From Azospirillum sp. B510 (GTDB lineage Bacteria; Pseudomonadota; Alphaproteobacteria; Azospirillales; Azospirillaceae), in NCBI RefSeq assembly GCF_000010725.1, contig NC_013856.1, positions 659,780 to 723,779 on the forward strand: a stretch of DNA of 64,000 nucleotides, given 5' to 3'. The notes beneath the pieces are model-generated. The model ran no database searches and was not told where the DNA came from. It saw only the letters and a program-made list of their open reading frames with translations. The translations under genes and the position numbers were made by a program. This document shows positions 52,405-61,682 of this stretch, piece by piece (the first letter of the stretch is position 1; every line of letters starts with the position of its first letter).

Positions 52405-53260
52405 TTAGGCTTGGATGCTCTCCGGCTTTTGCGGCGGATTGATCCAGACTTCGATTGGCTTTGCGGGTGGTTGAGGCGCTTTGCGAACGAAACGCTCCGG
52501 TGTGCGGCGAAAGGCACGGTCGAGGGTTTGCTGGCGGGCGGCATGGACGGCGTCGGCTTGGCCGTAATGGACTTGGTCTGGGGTCATCAGGCCGATGCCG
52601 GCATGGTGGTGATCCCGGTTGTACCAGGTGAAGAAGTCCCGGCAGAAGGCCCTGGCATCCTCGATGGAGCCGAAGCGCTTGGGGAATTGCGGCTGATATT
52701 TCATGGTCTTGAAGTGGGCCTCCGAGAACGGGTTGTCATTGGAGGTGTGTGGCCGGCTGTGCGATTTGGTGACGCCGAGGTCGGCGAGCAGGAGAGCGGT
52801 GGCCTTGGCCTTCATCGGGCCGCCTCGATCGGCGTGCAGGGTCAATTGGCCGGGCGGGACGGTGTGTTTGGCCAGCGTCTCCTCGAACAGCGCCTTGAAC
52901 AGGGTGGCGCTCTCGGCATCGGCGACGCACCAGCCGACAACGCGGCGGCTGAAGATGTCGAGGATCACGTAGAGGTAGTACCACTTCATCGGCCCCATCA
53001 GCTTGGTGATGTCCCAGGACCAGACCTCGTTCGGGGCCTTGGCCAGCAATTCGGGTTTCCGGTAGGCCGGATGACGGAGCTGGTCGCGGCGTTCGCGGAC
53101 CTCGTCATGCTCCGCCAGCAGGCGGTACATGGTGCGGATGGAGCAATGATAGACGCCTTCATCGAGCAGGGTGGCGTAGACTTCCGCCGGGGCGAGATCG
53201 ACGAAGCGCGGCTCGCGCAGAAGGGCGAGCACCGTCTGGCGCTCCTGGACCGCGAGCGCC
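52405..53260 (-). pseudogene. IS3-family transposase OrfB, 5'-truncated by IS256-C
   Basis: The integrase core is complete: Asp in NEVWSWDITKLMGPMKWYYL, Asp in LTLHADRGGPMKAKA and Glu in NPFSEAHFKTMKYQPQF. The N-terminal helix-turn-helix region starts at QERQTVLALLREPRFVDLAP, and everything before is replaced by IS256-C at 53261. An IS3 terminus (TGAACCGCACCGGGTTTG, minus strand) lies beyond IS256-C at 54683-54700. OrfA is gone. Confidence 0.88.
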
Positions 53261-54677
53261 GATAGTGTCCGCGAACGTGGTGGAAATTTGGTGATCGCCC
53301 TGGGGGTGGGGCATGCCCCACCCCCAGGGCGGCGCCTTGCGCGAAAGAGGTGGTCATTGGGCCGGTCGGCTAGAGTGGAGTTGCGCACTTCCTCTTGCCC
53401 GAAGGACCACCCCAATGACCGAGGACAGTATGGCACTGGCAGACCTGCTCCAGAAGGCCGGCGACGGCGATTTTCTGCGCGCCGTCGCCGAGACGGTGCT
53501 GCAGATGCTGATGGAAGCCGACGTCGAAGGCCAGATCGGCGCCGGGCGTCACGAACGGAGCGCCGAGCGGCAGACCTACCGCAACGGCTACCGCGACCGG
53601 GCGCTGGATACGCGCCTGGGCACGCTGAACCTGCGCATCCCCAAGCTGCGTCAGGGCAGTTACTTCCCCCCCTTTCTCGAAGCCCGCAAGACCAGCGAGA
53701 AAGCCCTGGTGGCGGTGATCCAGGAAGCCTGGATCGGCGGTGTCTCGACCCGCCGCGTTGACGAGTTGGCCCAGGCGATGGGGCTGTCGGGGATCTCGAA
53801 GTCGACGGTCTCCAAGCTGTGCCGAGACATCGGCGAGCGGGTCAACGCCTTCCTCGACCGTCCGCTGGAGGGCGACTGGCCTTACCTGTGGCTGGACGCC
53901 ACCTACCTCAAGCAGCGCGAGGGGGGACGCATCGTCTCCGTCGCCGCCATAATCGCCGTGGCCGCCAACACCGAGGGCAAGCGCGAGATCGTCGGCCTGC
54001 ACATCGGCCCGTCGGAAGCCGAGGTGTTCTGGAGCGATTTTCTCAAGAAACTCAAGGCCCGCGGCCTGAAGGGCGTGAAGCTGGTGATTTCCGATGCCCA
54101 TGAAGGGCTGAAGGCCGCCATCGCCCGTGTCATGGGCGCCACTTGGCAGCGCTGCCGAGTCCACTGGATGCGCAACGCGCTCGCCTATGTGCCCAAGGCC
54201 CAGAACTCCATGGCCGCCGCCGCTCTGCGCCAGGCCTTTCTCCAGCCCGACGCCGAAGCCGCTCACCAAGCCTTCCGACATATCGCCGAGCAGATGCGCG
54301 ACCGATGGCCCAAGCTGGCCTCCTTCATGGACAGCAGCGAGCATGACGTGCTCGCCTACATGGGCTTTCCCGCCCAGCATCGCACCAAGCTGCACAGCAC
54401 CAACACCTTGGAACGCCTGAACAAGGAGGTCAAACGCTGCGCCGACGTCGTCGGCATCTTCCCAAGTGAGGCATCCATCATCCGACTGATCGGCGCGGTG
54501 CTCCTCGAACAGAATGACGAATGGCAGACCCAGAACCGCTACATGCAGGTCGAGGCCATGGCCGAGCTGACGCCGGCCAGTGAAAGCCAACCGGCCATCA
54601 CCTTTCCACCAAAGGCCGCCTGAACAATGGCCACCTCAGCGCGCATCCGAATTTCCACCACGTTCGCGGACACTATC
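53261..54677 (+). mobile_element. IS256-family element C, complete
   Basis: 1,417 bp. Ends GATAGTGTCCGCGAACGTGG and its inverted form ending at 54677 are perfect over at least 27 bases. Near the 5' end is a perfect 34-bp palindrome centred on GGCATGCC (53300-53335). It is the intact reference for element A and for both island borders. The flanks (AGCGCC and CCAGCAAA) show no target duplication. Confidence 0.9.
53415..54623 (+). CDS. IS256-family (mutator type) transposase, complete
   Basis: 402 residues from MTEDSMALADLLQKAGDGDF. The DDE core shows Asp in WPYLWLDATYLKQREGG, Asp in KLVISDAHEGLKAAIAR with the following CxxH (CRVHWMRNALAY), and Glu in NTLERLNKEVKRCADVVG. No frameshift is seen, so it could supply transposase in trans to the defective A-type ends elsewhere in the window, including both borders of the catabolic island. 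Confidence 0.93.
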   Translation: MTEDSMALADLLQKAGDGDFLRAVAETVLQMLMEADVEGQIGAGRHERSAERQTYRNGYRDRALDTRLGTLNLRIPKLRQGSYFPPFLEARKTSEKALVAVIQEAWIGGVSTRRVDELAQAMGLSGISKSTVSKLCRDIGERVNAFLDRPLEGDWPYLWLDATYLKQREGGRIVSVAAIIAVAANTEGKREIVGLHIGPSEAEVFWSDFLKKLKARGLKGVKLVISDAHEGLKAAIARVMGATWQRCRVHWMRNALAYVPKAQNSMAAAALRQAFLQPDAEAAHQAFRHIAEQMRDRWPKLASFMDSSEHDVLAYMGFPAQHRTKLHSTNTLERLNKEVKRCADVVGIFPSEASIIRLIGAVLLEQNDEWQTQNRYMQVEAMAELTPASESQPAITFPPKAA

Positions 54678-54699
54678 CCAGCAAACCCGGTGCGGTTCA

Positions 54700-54722
54700 C
54701 CCTCTCCCCGAGGGGGAGAGGG
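54700..54722. repeat. C-rich intergenic palindrome, copy 2
   Basis: CCCTCTCCCC and GGGGGAGAGGG pair with a short loop, between the IS block and the hydrolase gene. Similar to the hairpins at 18451-18473 and 56892-56914. Confidence 0.6.
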
Positions 54723-54915
54723 CTCATGCTCCCTTCGCGCCAGGACGGCGCCCCACCCGAATAGCCCATCCCCCACAAACAGCCACCCCCGCCCCGCCCC
54801 GATTGTTCGTCCCGGCTGAATTCTGTTCCCAGGCGCGGCGGCTTTATCCTGGCCGGTCGGTTAGCCACTATCCCTCTTACCGCATTGCAGGAGGGGCGCT
54901 GGTCGCCGGATCGGG

Positions 54916-55689
54916 ATGGATCGTTCACGCGCGTCGCTGAGGGTGGAGGGCCGCGAGGTTCCGCTGTGCCTGTTCAGGCCGGCAGGGGAAGGGCCGCTGC
55001 CCGGCCTGCTGTATTTCCATGGCGGCGGCTTCACCTCCGGCTCCGTCGAGGAGGTGGAGATCACGGCCGCGACGCTGGCGGAGAGCATTCCGGCGCTGGT
55101 GGTGGCGGTCGGCTATGCGCTGGCCCCCGCCCATCCCTTTCCCGCCGCCATCGAGGATGCCCATGCCGCCGCCACTTGGCTGGCGGAGCGGGCCGGGCCG
55201 CTTGGCGTCGCCGGCCATGATGCCGGCGGGCATGTCGCGGTGTCGCTCACCCTGCTCGCCCGCGACCGCGGCGGGCCGGAGATCGCGGCGCAGGCGCTGC
55301 TCGGGCCGATGCTCGATCCCAGCTTGACGCGGCTCGCCCATGGCGAAGAGGACGGCGAGGGCAGCGCCACGGACTGCGCCCGCTGTTACCGCGCCTATCT
55401 GCCGGAGGCGGCGCTGCGGCTGCATCCCTATGCGGCACCGCTGGAATCGCGCCGGCTCGGCCGGCTGCCGCCGGTCCTGATCGCCACGGCGCAGAACGAC
55501 GCGCTGCGGCCGGAGGCGGAAAGCTACGCCGCCCGGCTGATCGACGCCGGGGTGCCGACCGAGGTCACCCGCTTCAAGGGGGTCAGCCATGCCGGCCTCG
55601 CCCACCACCCGCCGGCGCTCGCCGCCGCCGCCGATTTCTTCCGGCGCCGCCTGACCGGCGCCCGTCCCGACACTTCGAGCCAAAGGTAA
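54916..55689 (+). CDS. Alpha/beta hydrolase (hormone-sensitive-lipase-like) with Asp in place of nucleophile Ser
   Basis: 257 residues. The oxyanion motif FHGGGFTSGS (34-43) and the GYALAPAHPFPAAIEDA segment are typical of the HSL/GDXG esterases. The nucleophile elbow, normally GDSAGG, reads GHDAGG (100-105), so the Ser position is Asp102, as in epoxide hydrolases and haloalkane dehalogenases. A possible acid is in AQNDALRPEAE and a His in GVSHAGLAH. Esterase activity is therefore doubtful. The gene is 5 bases upstream of the efflux fusion protein and likely co-transcribed with it, perhaps modifying a pump substrate. Confidence 0.82.
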   Translation: MDRSRASLRVEGREVPLCLFRPAGEGPLPGLLYFHGGGFTSGSVEEVEITAATLAESIPALVVAVGYALAPAHPFPAAIEDAHAAATWLAERAGPLGVAGHDAGGHVAVSLTLLARDRGGPEIAAQALLGPMLDPSLTRLAHGEEDGEGSATDCARCYRAYLPEAALRLHPYAAPLESRRLGRLPPVLIATAQNDALRPEAESYAARLIDAGVPTEVTRFKGVSHAGLAHHPPALAAAADFFRRRLTGARPDTSSQR

Positions 55690-55694
55690 AGGCC

Positions 55695-56858
55695 ATGTCC
55701 CGCAAGACACTCTCCCTCCTGATCGCGGCCGGTGTTTCGGTGGCGGCGCTGACCGGCGCCGCCACCCTGCGCAGCCCGGCCGAAGCGCAAACCGCATCGC
55801 CCGCCCCGCCGCCGGCCGAGGTGGATGTCGCCACCGTGCTCGCCCGGCCGGTGACGGACTGGCAGTCCTATTCCGGGCGGCTGGAGGCGGTCGACCGCGT
55901 CGACATCCGGCCGCAGGTGCCCGGAACCATCGTCGCCGTGCATTTCCGCAACGGCGCCTTGGTGAAACAGGGCGATGTGCTGTTCACCATCGATTCCCGC
56001 CCCTATGAGGCGGAGGTGGCGCGGGCCGAGGCGCAGGTGGCGGCGGCCCAGGCGCGGGTGCGGCTGACCGTCGCCGACCTCGACCGCGCCCAGAAGCTGG
56101 TGCGCGACGACACCATCTCGCGCAGCACCATGGACCAGAAGGACAACGCCGCCCGCGAGGCCGCCGCCAACCTGAAGGCGGCGCAGGCGGCGCTGGACAT
56201 CGCGCGGCTCAATCTCGGCTACACGCGGGTGACGGCGCCGGTGTCCGGCCGGGTGTCGCGGGCCGAACGCACGGTCGGCAACGTGGTGGCGGCCGGGGCG
56301 GCGGCGGAGCCGCTGACGACGCTGGTGTCGCAGTCGCCGATCTACGCCTCCTTCGATGTCGACGAGCAGACCTATCTGCGCCACATCGCGCCGATGCGCG
56401 ATTCCGGCACGATCCCGGTCCGGCTCGGCCTCGCCAACGAGGAGGATTATTCGCGCTCCGGCATGGTGGAGCATGTCGACAACCGGATGGACAGCGTGTC
56501 GGGCACCATCCGCGTGCGCGCCCGCTTCGACAATGACGACGGCACGCTGGTGCCGGGGCTCTATGCGCGGGTGACGGTGGGGGGCACCAAGCCCTATGAC
56601 GCGCTGCTGGTCGACGACCGCGCCATCGGCACCGACCAGGACAAGAAGTTCGTCCTGGTGGTGACGGCGGAGAACAAGGTGGAATACCGGCCGGTCAAGC
56701 TCGGCACCGCGCAGAACGGGCTGCGCGTGGTCACCGACGGCCTGTCGGCCGGCGAGCGCGTCGTCGTCAACGGCACCCAGCACGCCCGGCCGGGCATGAC
56801 GGTGACGCCGAAGACCGTCGCCATGGGGACGGAAAAGACCCAGACGGCGGCCCGCTAA
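55695..56858 (+). CDS. RND efflux membrane fusion protein (AcrA/MexE-like)
   Basis: 387 residues. An N-terminal signal segment (LSLLIAAGVSVAALTGAATL) is followed by the lipoyl half-motif EAVDRVDIRPQVPGTIVAVH (about 62-81) and a helical hairpin rich in Ala/Gln/Arg (EVARAEAQVAAAQARVRLTV). The second lipoyl half (YTRVTAPVSGRVSRAE) and the beta-barrel follow. No lipobox Cys is visible, so it is anchored by an uncleaved or signal-peptide helix rather than as a lipoprotein. It links the pump to an outer-membrane channel, which is not encoded here. Confidence 0.93.
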   Translation: MSRKTLSLLIAAGVSVAALTGAATLRSPAEAQTASPAPPPAEVDVATVLARPVTDWQSYSGRLEAVDRVDIRPQVPGTIVAVHFRNGALVKQGDVLFTIDSRPYEAEVARAEAQVAAAQARVRLTVADLDRAQKLVRDDTISRSTMDQKDNAAREAAANLKAAQAALDIARLNLGYTRVTAPVSGRVSRAERTVGNVVAAGAAAEPLTTLVSQSPIYASFDVDEQTYLRHIAPMRDSGTIPVRLGLANEEDYSRSGMVEHVDNRMDSVSGTIRVRARFDNDDGTLVPGLYARVTVGGTKPYDALLVDDRAIGTDQDKKFVLVVTAENKVEYRPVKLGTAQNGLRVVTDGLSAGERVVVNGTQHARPGMTVTPKTVAMGTEKTQTAAR

Positions 56859-56891
56859 GACACGAACAAGACGGGCGTGCGCCTTTATCAG

Positions 56892-56914
56892 CCCTCTCCC
56901 GCCCCGGGAGAGGG
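56892..56914. repeat. C-rich intergenic palindrome, copy 3
   Basis: CCCTCTCCC (56892-56900) and GGGAGAGGG (56906-56914) form a perfect 9-bp stem with a 5-base loop, between the fusion-protein and pump genes. It may reduce read-through or stabilise the upstream message. Confidence 0.65.
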
Positions 56915-56944
56915 AACCGAAGCGTGCACCCTGGGAGACCCCAG

Positions 56945-59900
56945 ATGAACATCTCGAAATTCTTCATCGACCGGCCGATCTTCGCCGGCGTGCTGTCGGT
57001 GGCGCTGTTCCTGGCGGGGGCGATCGCCGTGTTCCGCCTGCCGATCTCCGAATATCCGGAGGTGGTGCCGCCATCCGTCGTCGTGCGCGCCCAGTTCCCC
57101 GGCGCCAACCCCAAGGTGATCGCCGAGACCGTCGCCTCTCCGCTGGAGGAGCAGATCAACGGCGTCGAGAACATGCTCTACATGCAGTCGCAGGCCAACA
57201 GCGACGGCAATCTGGCGCTGACCGTCACCTTCAAGCTGGGCACCGATCCCGACAAGGCCCAGCAGCTGGTGCAGAACCGCGTCGCCCAGGCGATGCCGCG
57301 GCTGCCGGCCGACGTGCAAAGGCTGGGCGTCGCCACGGTCAAGAGCTCGCCGACGCTGACCATGGTCGTGCATCTGCTGTCGCCCAACGACCGCTATGAC
57401 ATGACCTATCTGCGCAACTACGCGGTGCTGAACGTCAAGGACCGGTTGACCCGCATCGCCGGCGTCGGCGAGGTGCAGGTGTGGGGGGCCGGCGACTACG
57501 CCATGCGGGTCTGGCTCGACCCCGGCAAGGTGGCGCAGCGCGGGCTGACCGCCACCGACGTCGTCAACGCCATCCGCGAACAGAATGTCCAGGTGGCGGC
57601 CGGCGTCATCGGCGCCTCGCCCTCGCCGCCCGACGTGCCGTTGCAGCTGTCGATCAACGCGCGCGGCCGGCTGAAGACCGCCGACGAATTCGGCGACATC
57701 GTGCTGAAGACCGGCGGCGACGGCGGCGTCACCCGCCTGCGCGACGTGGCGCGGGTGGAGCTGGCCGCCGCGCAGTATGGCCTGCGCTCGCTGCTCGACA
57801 ACAAGCCGGCGGTGGCGCTCGGCATCACCCAGACGCCGGACGCCAACGCGCTCGCCATCTCCGACGAGGTGCGCAAGGTGATGGCGGAGCTGAAGGACGA
57901 CATGCCCGACGGCGTCGCCTATTCCATCGTCTACGACCCGACGCAGTTCGTCCGCTCCTCCATCGAGGCGGTGGTGCACACGCTCTTGGAAGCGGTGGCG
58001 CTGGTGGTGCTGGTGGTGATCGTCTTCCTCCAGACCTGGCGGGCGTCGATCATCCCGCTGCTGGCGGTGCCGATCTCCATCGTCGGCACCTTCTCGCTGC
58101 TGCTGGCCTTCGGCTTCTCGATCAACGCGCTGTCGCTGTTCGGCATGGTGCTGGCCATCGGCATCGTCGTCGACGACGCCATCGTCGTGGTCGAGAATGT
58201 CGAGCGCAACATCGCGTCGGGCCTGTCGGCCCGCGACGCCACCATCCGCGCCATGCAGGAGGTCAGCGGCCCGATCATCGCCATCGCCCTGACGCTGGTC
58301 GCCGTCTTCGTGCCGCTGGCGGCGATGACCGGCCTGACCGGCGAGTTCTACAAGCAGTTCGCGATGACCATCGCGATCTCCACCGTGATCTCCGCCTTCA
58401 ACTCGCTGACCCTGTCGCCGGCGCTGTCGGCGGTGCTGCTGCGCGGCCACGACCAGCCGCAGGACTGGCTGACCCGTGGGATGAACCGGGTTTTCGGCGG
58501 CTTCTTCCGGCTGTTCAACCGGGTGTTCCACAAGGCGTCGGACGGCTATGGCCGCGGCGTCGGCGGGGTGGTGCGGCGCAAGGGCGTCATGCTGGCGGTC
58601 TATGCCCTGCTGATCGGCGCCACGGTTCTGCTCGGCCGCGCGGTACCGTCGGGCTTCGTGCCGATGCAGGACAAGGAGTATCTGATCAGCTTCGCCCAGC
58701 TTCCCAACGGCGCCTCGCTCGACCGGACGGAGGCGGTGATCCGCGAGATGACCGACATCGCGCTGAAACGCCCCGGCGTGGAGAGCGCCGTCGCCTTTCC
58801 GGGGCTGTCGGTGAACGGCTTCACCAACAGCTCCAGCGCCGGCATCGTCTTCGTCACGCTGAAGCCCTTCGCCGAACGCCATGACCCGTCGCTGGCGGCC
58901 GGCGCCATCGCCATGGATTTGCAGCGGCGCTATGCCGGGCTGAAGGAAGCCTTCGTCGCCATCTTCCCGCCGCCGCCGGTGATGGGGCTGGGGCAGCTCG
59001 GCGGCTTCAAGATGCAGCTGGAGGACCGGGGAAATCTCGGCTACGAGGCGCTGAGCGAGGCGGTGAACGCCTTCGTCAAACGGGCGGCGCAGACGCCGGA
59101 GCTGGGGCCGTCCTTCTCCGCCTACCAGATCAACGTGCCGCAGCTCGACGTCGATCTCGACCGGGTGAAGGCCAAGCAGCTCGGCGTCAATGTCGCCGAG
59201 GTGTTCGACACCATGCAGATCTATCTGGGGTCGCTCTATGTCAACGACTTCAACGCCTTCGGCCGCGTCTACCAGGTGCGGGTGCAGGCCGACGCGCCGT
59301 TCCGCGACAGCGCCGACGACATCGGGCTGCTGAAGACGCGCAACGCGGCGGGGACCATGGTGCCGCTGTCGTCGCTGGTCACGGTGCAGCCGGGCTATGG
59401 GCCGGAGATGGTGGTGCGCTACAACGGCTTCACCGCCGCCGACGTCAATGGCGGGCCGGCGCCGGGCTATTCGTCGGGACAGGCGGAAGCGGCGGCGGAG
59501 CGCATCGCGGCCGACGTGCTGCCGCGCGGCGTCAAGCTGGAATGGACCGATTTGACCTATCAGAAGATCCTGGTCGGCAATGCGGGGCTGTGGGTGTTCC
59601 CGATCAGCGTGCTGCTGGTCTTCCTGGTGCTGGCGGCGCAGTATGAGAGCCTGACCCTGCCGCTCGCCATCCTGCTGATCGTGCCGATGAGCGTGTTGTC
59701 CGCCCTGTTCGGGGTGTGGCTGACCGGCGGCGACAACAACATCTTCACCCAGATCGGCTTCATGGTGCTGGTCGGCCTGTCGGCGAAGAACGCCATCCTG
59801 ATCGTCGAATTCGCCCGCGAGCTGGAGCATGAGGGGCGCGGCGTGGTGCAGGCGGCGATCGAGGCCAGCCGGATGCGGCTGCGGCCGATCCTGATGACCT

Positions 59901-60121
59901 CCATCGCCTTCATCATGGGCGTGGTGCCGCTGGTCACCTCCAGCGGCGCCGGTGCCGAGATGCGGCACGCCATGGGGGTCGCGGTGTTCGCCGGCATGAT
60001 CGGGGTGACGCTGTTCGGCCTGGTGCTGACCCCGGTGTTCTATGTGCTGCTGCGCAAGCTGGCCGGAGCGGAGCGGCGGGCGGAGGCGCCGGCGCATGCC
60101 GGGGCGCAGCCGGCGGAGTGA
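56945..60121 (+). CDS. RND multidrug efflux pump (AcrB/MexF-like HAE1 transporter)
   Basis: 1,058 residues, the normal length of HAE1 pumps, with 12 membrane spans and two large periplasmic loops. MNISKFFIDRPIFAGVLSVA is the usual start. GMVLAIGIVVDDAIVVVENV (about 399-418) holds the proton-relay Asp pair in span 4, and Lys is found in VLVGLSAKNAILIVEFAREL of span 10. The start at 56945 is preferred to an upstream in-frame ATG at 56924 that lies in the hairpin trail. It exports drugs, solvents or plant phenolics by proton antiport together with the upstream fusion protein. Confidence 0.95.
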   Translation: MNISKFFIDRPIFAGVLSVALFLAGAIAVFRLPISEYPEVVPPSVVVRAQFPGANPKVIAETVASPLEEQINGVENMLYMQSQANSDGNLALTVTFKLGTDPDKAQQLVQNRVAQAMPRLPADVQRLGVATVKSSPTLTMVVHLLSPNDRYDMTYLRNYAVLNVKDRLTRIAGVGEVQVWGAGDYAMRVWLDPGKVAQRGLTATDVVNAIREQNVQVAAGVIGASPSPPDVPLQLSINARGRLKTADEFGDIVLKTGGDGGVTRLRDVARVELAAAQYGLRSLLDNKPAVALGITQTPDANALAISDEVRKVMAELKDDMPDGVAYSIVYDPTQFVRSSIEAVVHTLLEAVALVVLVVIVFLQTWRASIIPLLAVPISIVGTFSLLLAFGFSINALSLFGMVLAIGIVVDDAIVVVENVERNIASGLSARDATIRAMQEVSGPIIAIALTLVAVFVPLAAMTGLTGEFYKQFAMTIAISTVISAFNSLTLSPALSAVLLRGHDQPQDWLTRGMNRVFGGFFRLFNRVFHKASDGYGRGVGGVVRRKGVMLAVYALLIGATVLLGRAVPSGFVPMQDKEYLISFAQLPNGASLDRTEAVIREMTDIALKRPGVESAVAFPGLSVNGFTNSSSAGIVFVTLKPFAERHDPSLAAGAIAMDLQRRYAGLKEAFVAIFPPPPVMGLGQLGGFKMQLEDRGNLGYEALSEAVNAFVKRAAQTPELGPSFSAYQINVPQLDVDLDRVKAKQLGVNVAEVFDTMQIYLGSLYVNDFNAFGRVYQVRVQADAPFRDSADDIGLLKTRNAAGTMVPLSSLVTVQPGYGPEMVVRYNGFTAADVNGGPAPGYSSGQAEAAAERIAADVLPRGVKLEWTDLTYQKILVGNAGLWVFPISVLLVFLVLAAQYESLTLPLAILLIVPMSVLSALFGVWLTGGDNNIFTQIGFMVLVGLSAKNAILIVEFARELEHEGRGVVQAAIEASRMRLRPILMTSIAFIMGVVPLVTSSGAGAEMRHAMGVAVFAGMIGVTLFGLVLTPVFYVLLRKLAGAERRAEAPAHAGAQPAE

Positions 60122-60150
60122 GGGCGGTGGACCGAAGGCTTGAGTGAGGG

Positions 60151-60186
60151 AAAATCCTCTCTTCCCGAAAGGGGGGAGGGGATTTT
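60151..60186. terminator. Bidirectional rho-independent terminator
   Basis: AAAATCCTCTCTTCCC and GGGGGAGGGGATTTTT pair around GAAAG, giving a GC stem with A and T tracts on both sides. It lies between the converging pump gene and the Crp/Fnr regulator, so it can stop both. Confidence 0.75.
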
Positions 60187-60202
60187 TCGCGGGTGTGGGA
60201 GG

Positions 60203-60982
60203 TCAGAAGCCGCCGGCGAGGTCGGCCAGCGCGTCGCGGTCCAGCAGTTCCAGCTTGCCGCCGACGAGGATGCGGATCAGGCGGGTCGATTTCAGCTTGG
60301 TCAGGGTGCGCGACACCGTCTCGGTGGTCAGCCCCAGATGGTCGGCGATGTCGCCGCGGCTCATCGGCAAATCGATGGTGCGGCCGTCTCCCTTGCCATC
60401 TCCCTTGCCGGCGCCCTTGCGGTCGCCGAGCCGCATCAGGAAGGTGGCGACCTTCTCGGCGGCGGTCTTGCGGCCGAGCAGGACCATCTGGTCCTGCGCC
60501 GCCATCAGCTCCGACGTGGTCGTCGACAAAAGCCGGCGGGCGAAGGCGGGCTGGGCATCCATCAGGGCGTCCAGCTCCAGGCGCGGGATGCGCTGGATCG
60601 TGGTCGCCGTCACCGTCTCGGCGGTGTAGAGATACTGGTCGGCGAAGGCCAGCCCCATCATCTCGCCGGCTTGCAGGAAGCCGATGATCTGGCGCCGGCC
60701 GTCCGGCAGCATCTTGTAGAGACGGACCATGCCGCTCAGCACGCGGAACACCGACCCCGCCGCGTCGCCCTCGCGGAACAGCGTGGTCTCGCGCTCATGG
60801 ACCTTGGCATGGCCCAGGCTGGCGAAGCGGTCGGCGGGAGTAGCCGGCTGGGTGGCCGGCTGCGGGAGCAGATCCTGGGTCATGGCCCCCGGACCGGCGG
60901 CCGGCGACGACGCCAGGGCGGAAACCAGATAACCAGGAACGGCGCGGCTGGCGTGGGCGGCAATGGCGGCGTGCGTGGACAT
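60203..60982 (-). CDS. Crp/Fnr-family regulator, FixK-like
   Basis: 259 residues. A cyclic-nucleotide-like beta-roll (TLFREGDAAGSVFRVLSGMV) leads to a dimerisation helix and a helix-turn-helix MSRGDIADHLGLTTETVSRT. ETVSR is the Fnr/FixK recognition helix predicting TTGAT-N4-ATCAA targets. No N-terminal cysteine cluster is present, so it should not carry an Fe-S centre, as in FixK. A charged Gly/Lys/Asp insert (residues about 190-200) is unusual. Two FixJ-type boxes lie upstream. It is a likely target of the FixLJ pair encoded next to it. Confidence 0.87.
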   Translation of the reverse strand: MSTHAAIAAHASRAVPGYLVSALASSPAAGPGAMTQDLLPQPATQPATPADRFASLGHAKVHERETTLFREGDAAGSVFRVLSGMVRLYKMLPDGRRQIIGFLQAGEMMGLAFADQYLYTAETVTATTIQRIPRLELDALMDAQPAFARRLLSTTTSELMAAQDQMVLLGRKTAAEKVATFLMRLGDRKGAGKGDGKGDGRTIDLPMSRGDIADHLGLTTETVSRTLTKLKSTRLIRILVGGKLELLDRDALADLAGGF

Positions 60983-61097
60983 CGGAACCTCGGCCTTGAC
61001 GGAGCGATGCGGTCCGGTTCGGTCCGCATCCGATGGCCCGACGCTACCGCTCCCCCGCCATCCTGTGCAGTGCGGTGATGTACCTAAGGAAGTTTGC

Positions 61098-61119
61098 GTA
61101 CGTAACTGTACCTACGTAT
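61098..61119 (-). promoter_or_regulatory. Two FixJ-like boxes upstream of the fixK-like gene
   Basis: On the minus strand ATACGTAG (61119-61112) and TTACGTAC (61105-61098) each match the FixJ consensus as I recall it (G/T-TAMGTAG) at seven of eight positions, 14 bases apart. CTTCCTTAGGTAC follows toward the gene. They lie 115-140 bases before the regulator start. Confidence 0.5.
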
Positions 61120-61151
61120 AAGGCCGCAGGCGCCCGCCATGTCGGACGGAA

Positions 61152-61568
61152 TCAGACGGAATCAGGCAGCAGGCCGGTCAGCATGTCGATCAGCTGGTCC
61201 TCGTCGAACGGCTTCTCCAGCACGGCGACGACGCCGGCCTCCTTCGCCCGGGCGAAGGTCGCGGGATCGCCGCGCCCGGACACCATGATCACCGGCATCC
61301 CGTGCAGGTCGCCGCGATGGCGCTCCAGGAACTCCAGCCCGCTCATCACCGGCATGTGCAGGTCGAGCACGAGGCAGCCGCGCGGATCGCCGTCGAAGCC
61401 GTCGAGGAACTCGCGGCAGGAGGAGAAATCCCTGACATCGAAGGAGAACGCCTCCAGCAGGGCCTTCAGGGAGTCGCGGACCGGCTCGTCATCGTCGACG
61501 ATGTGGACGATGCCGGCACCCGGCTCTCCGGCCGGTCCAGTGCCCGGTCCCTTGTCCAGGTGATCCAT
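61152..61568 (-). CDS. Single-domain response regulator (receiver only)
   Basis: 138 residues consisting of one CheY-like receiver: acidic pocket HIVDDDEPVRDSL, phospho-acceptor Asp in CLVLDLHMPVMSGLE, Ser in IMVSGRGDP and Lys in VLEKPFDEDQL. There is no output domain. It resembles FixJ receivers and could act as a phosphate sink or an inhibitor of the FixL-like kinase. ATG at 61568 follows GGAGGCCG. It has its own upstream region with an Fnr/FixK box, separate from fixJ. Confidence 0.88.
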   Translation of the reverse strand: MDHLDKGPGTGPAGEPGAGIVHIVDDDEPVRDSLKALLEAFSFDVRDFSSCREFLDGFDGDPRGCLVLDLHMPVMSGLEFLERHRGDLHGMPVIMVSGRGDPATFARAKEAGVVAVLEKPFDEDQLIDMLTGLLPDSV

Positions 61569-61682
61569 GACGGCCTCCGCACTTCCCTGCAAACACGACG
61601 GCGCCGACGAAGCGGCGCGTCATGGAAGATAAAATGCGGCGGGGAGTGCCGATATAAGGACGATTGCGTATGCGGCGCGCTT

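Noticed and set aside
56888..60097. A long minus-strand open frame opposite the RND pump
   Set aside because: Same GC-driven shadow effect; composition is dominated by His, Arg, Gln and Asp and it shows no family motif.
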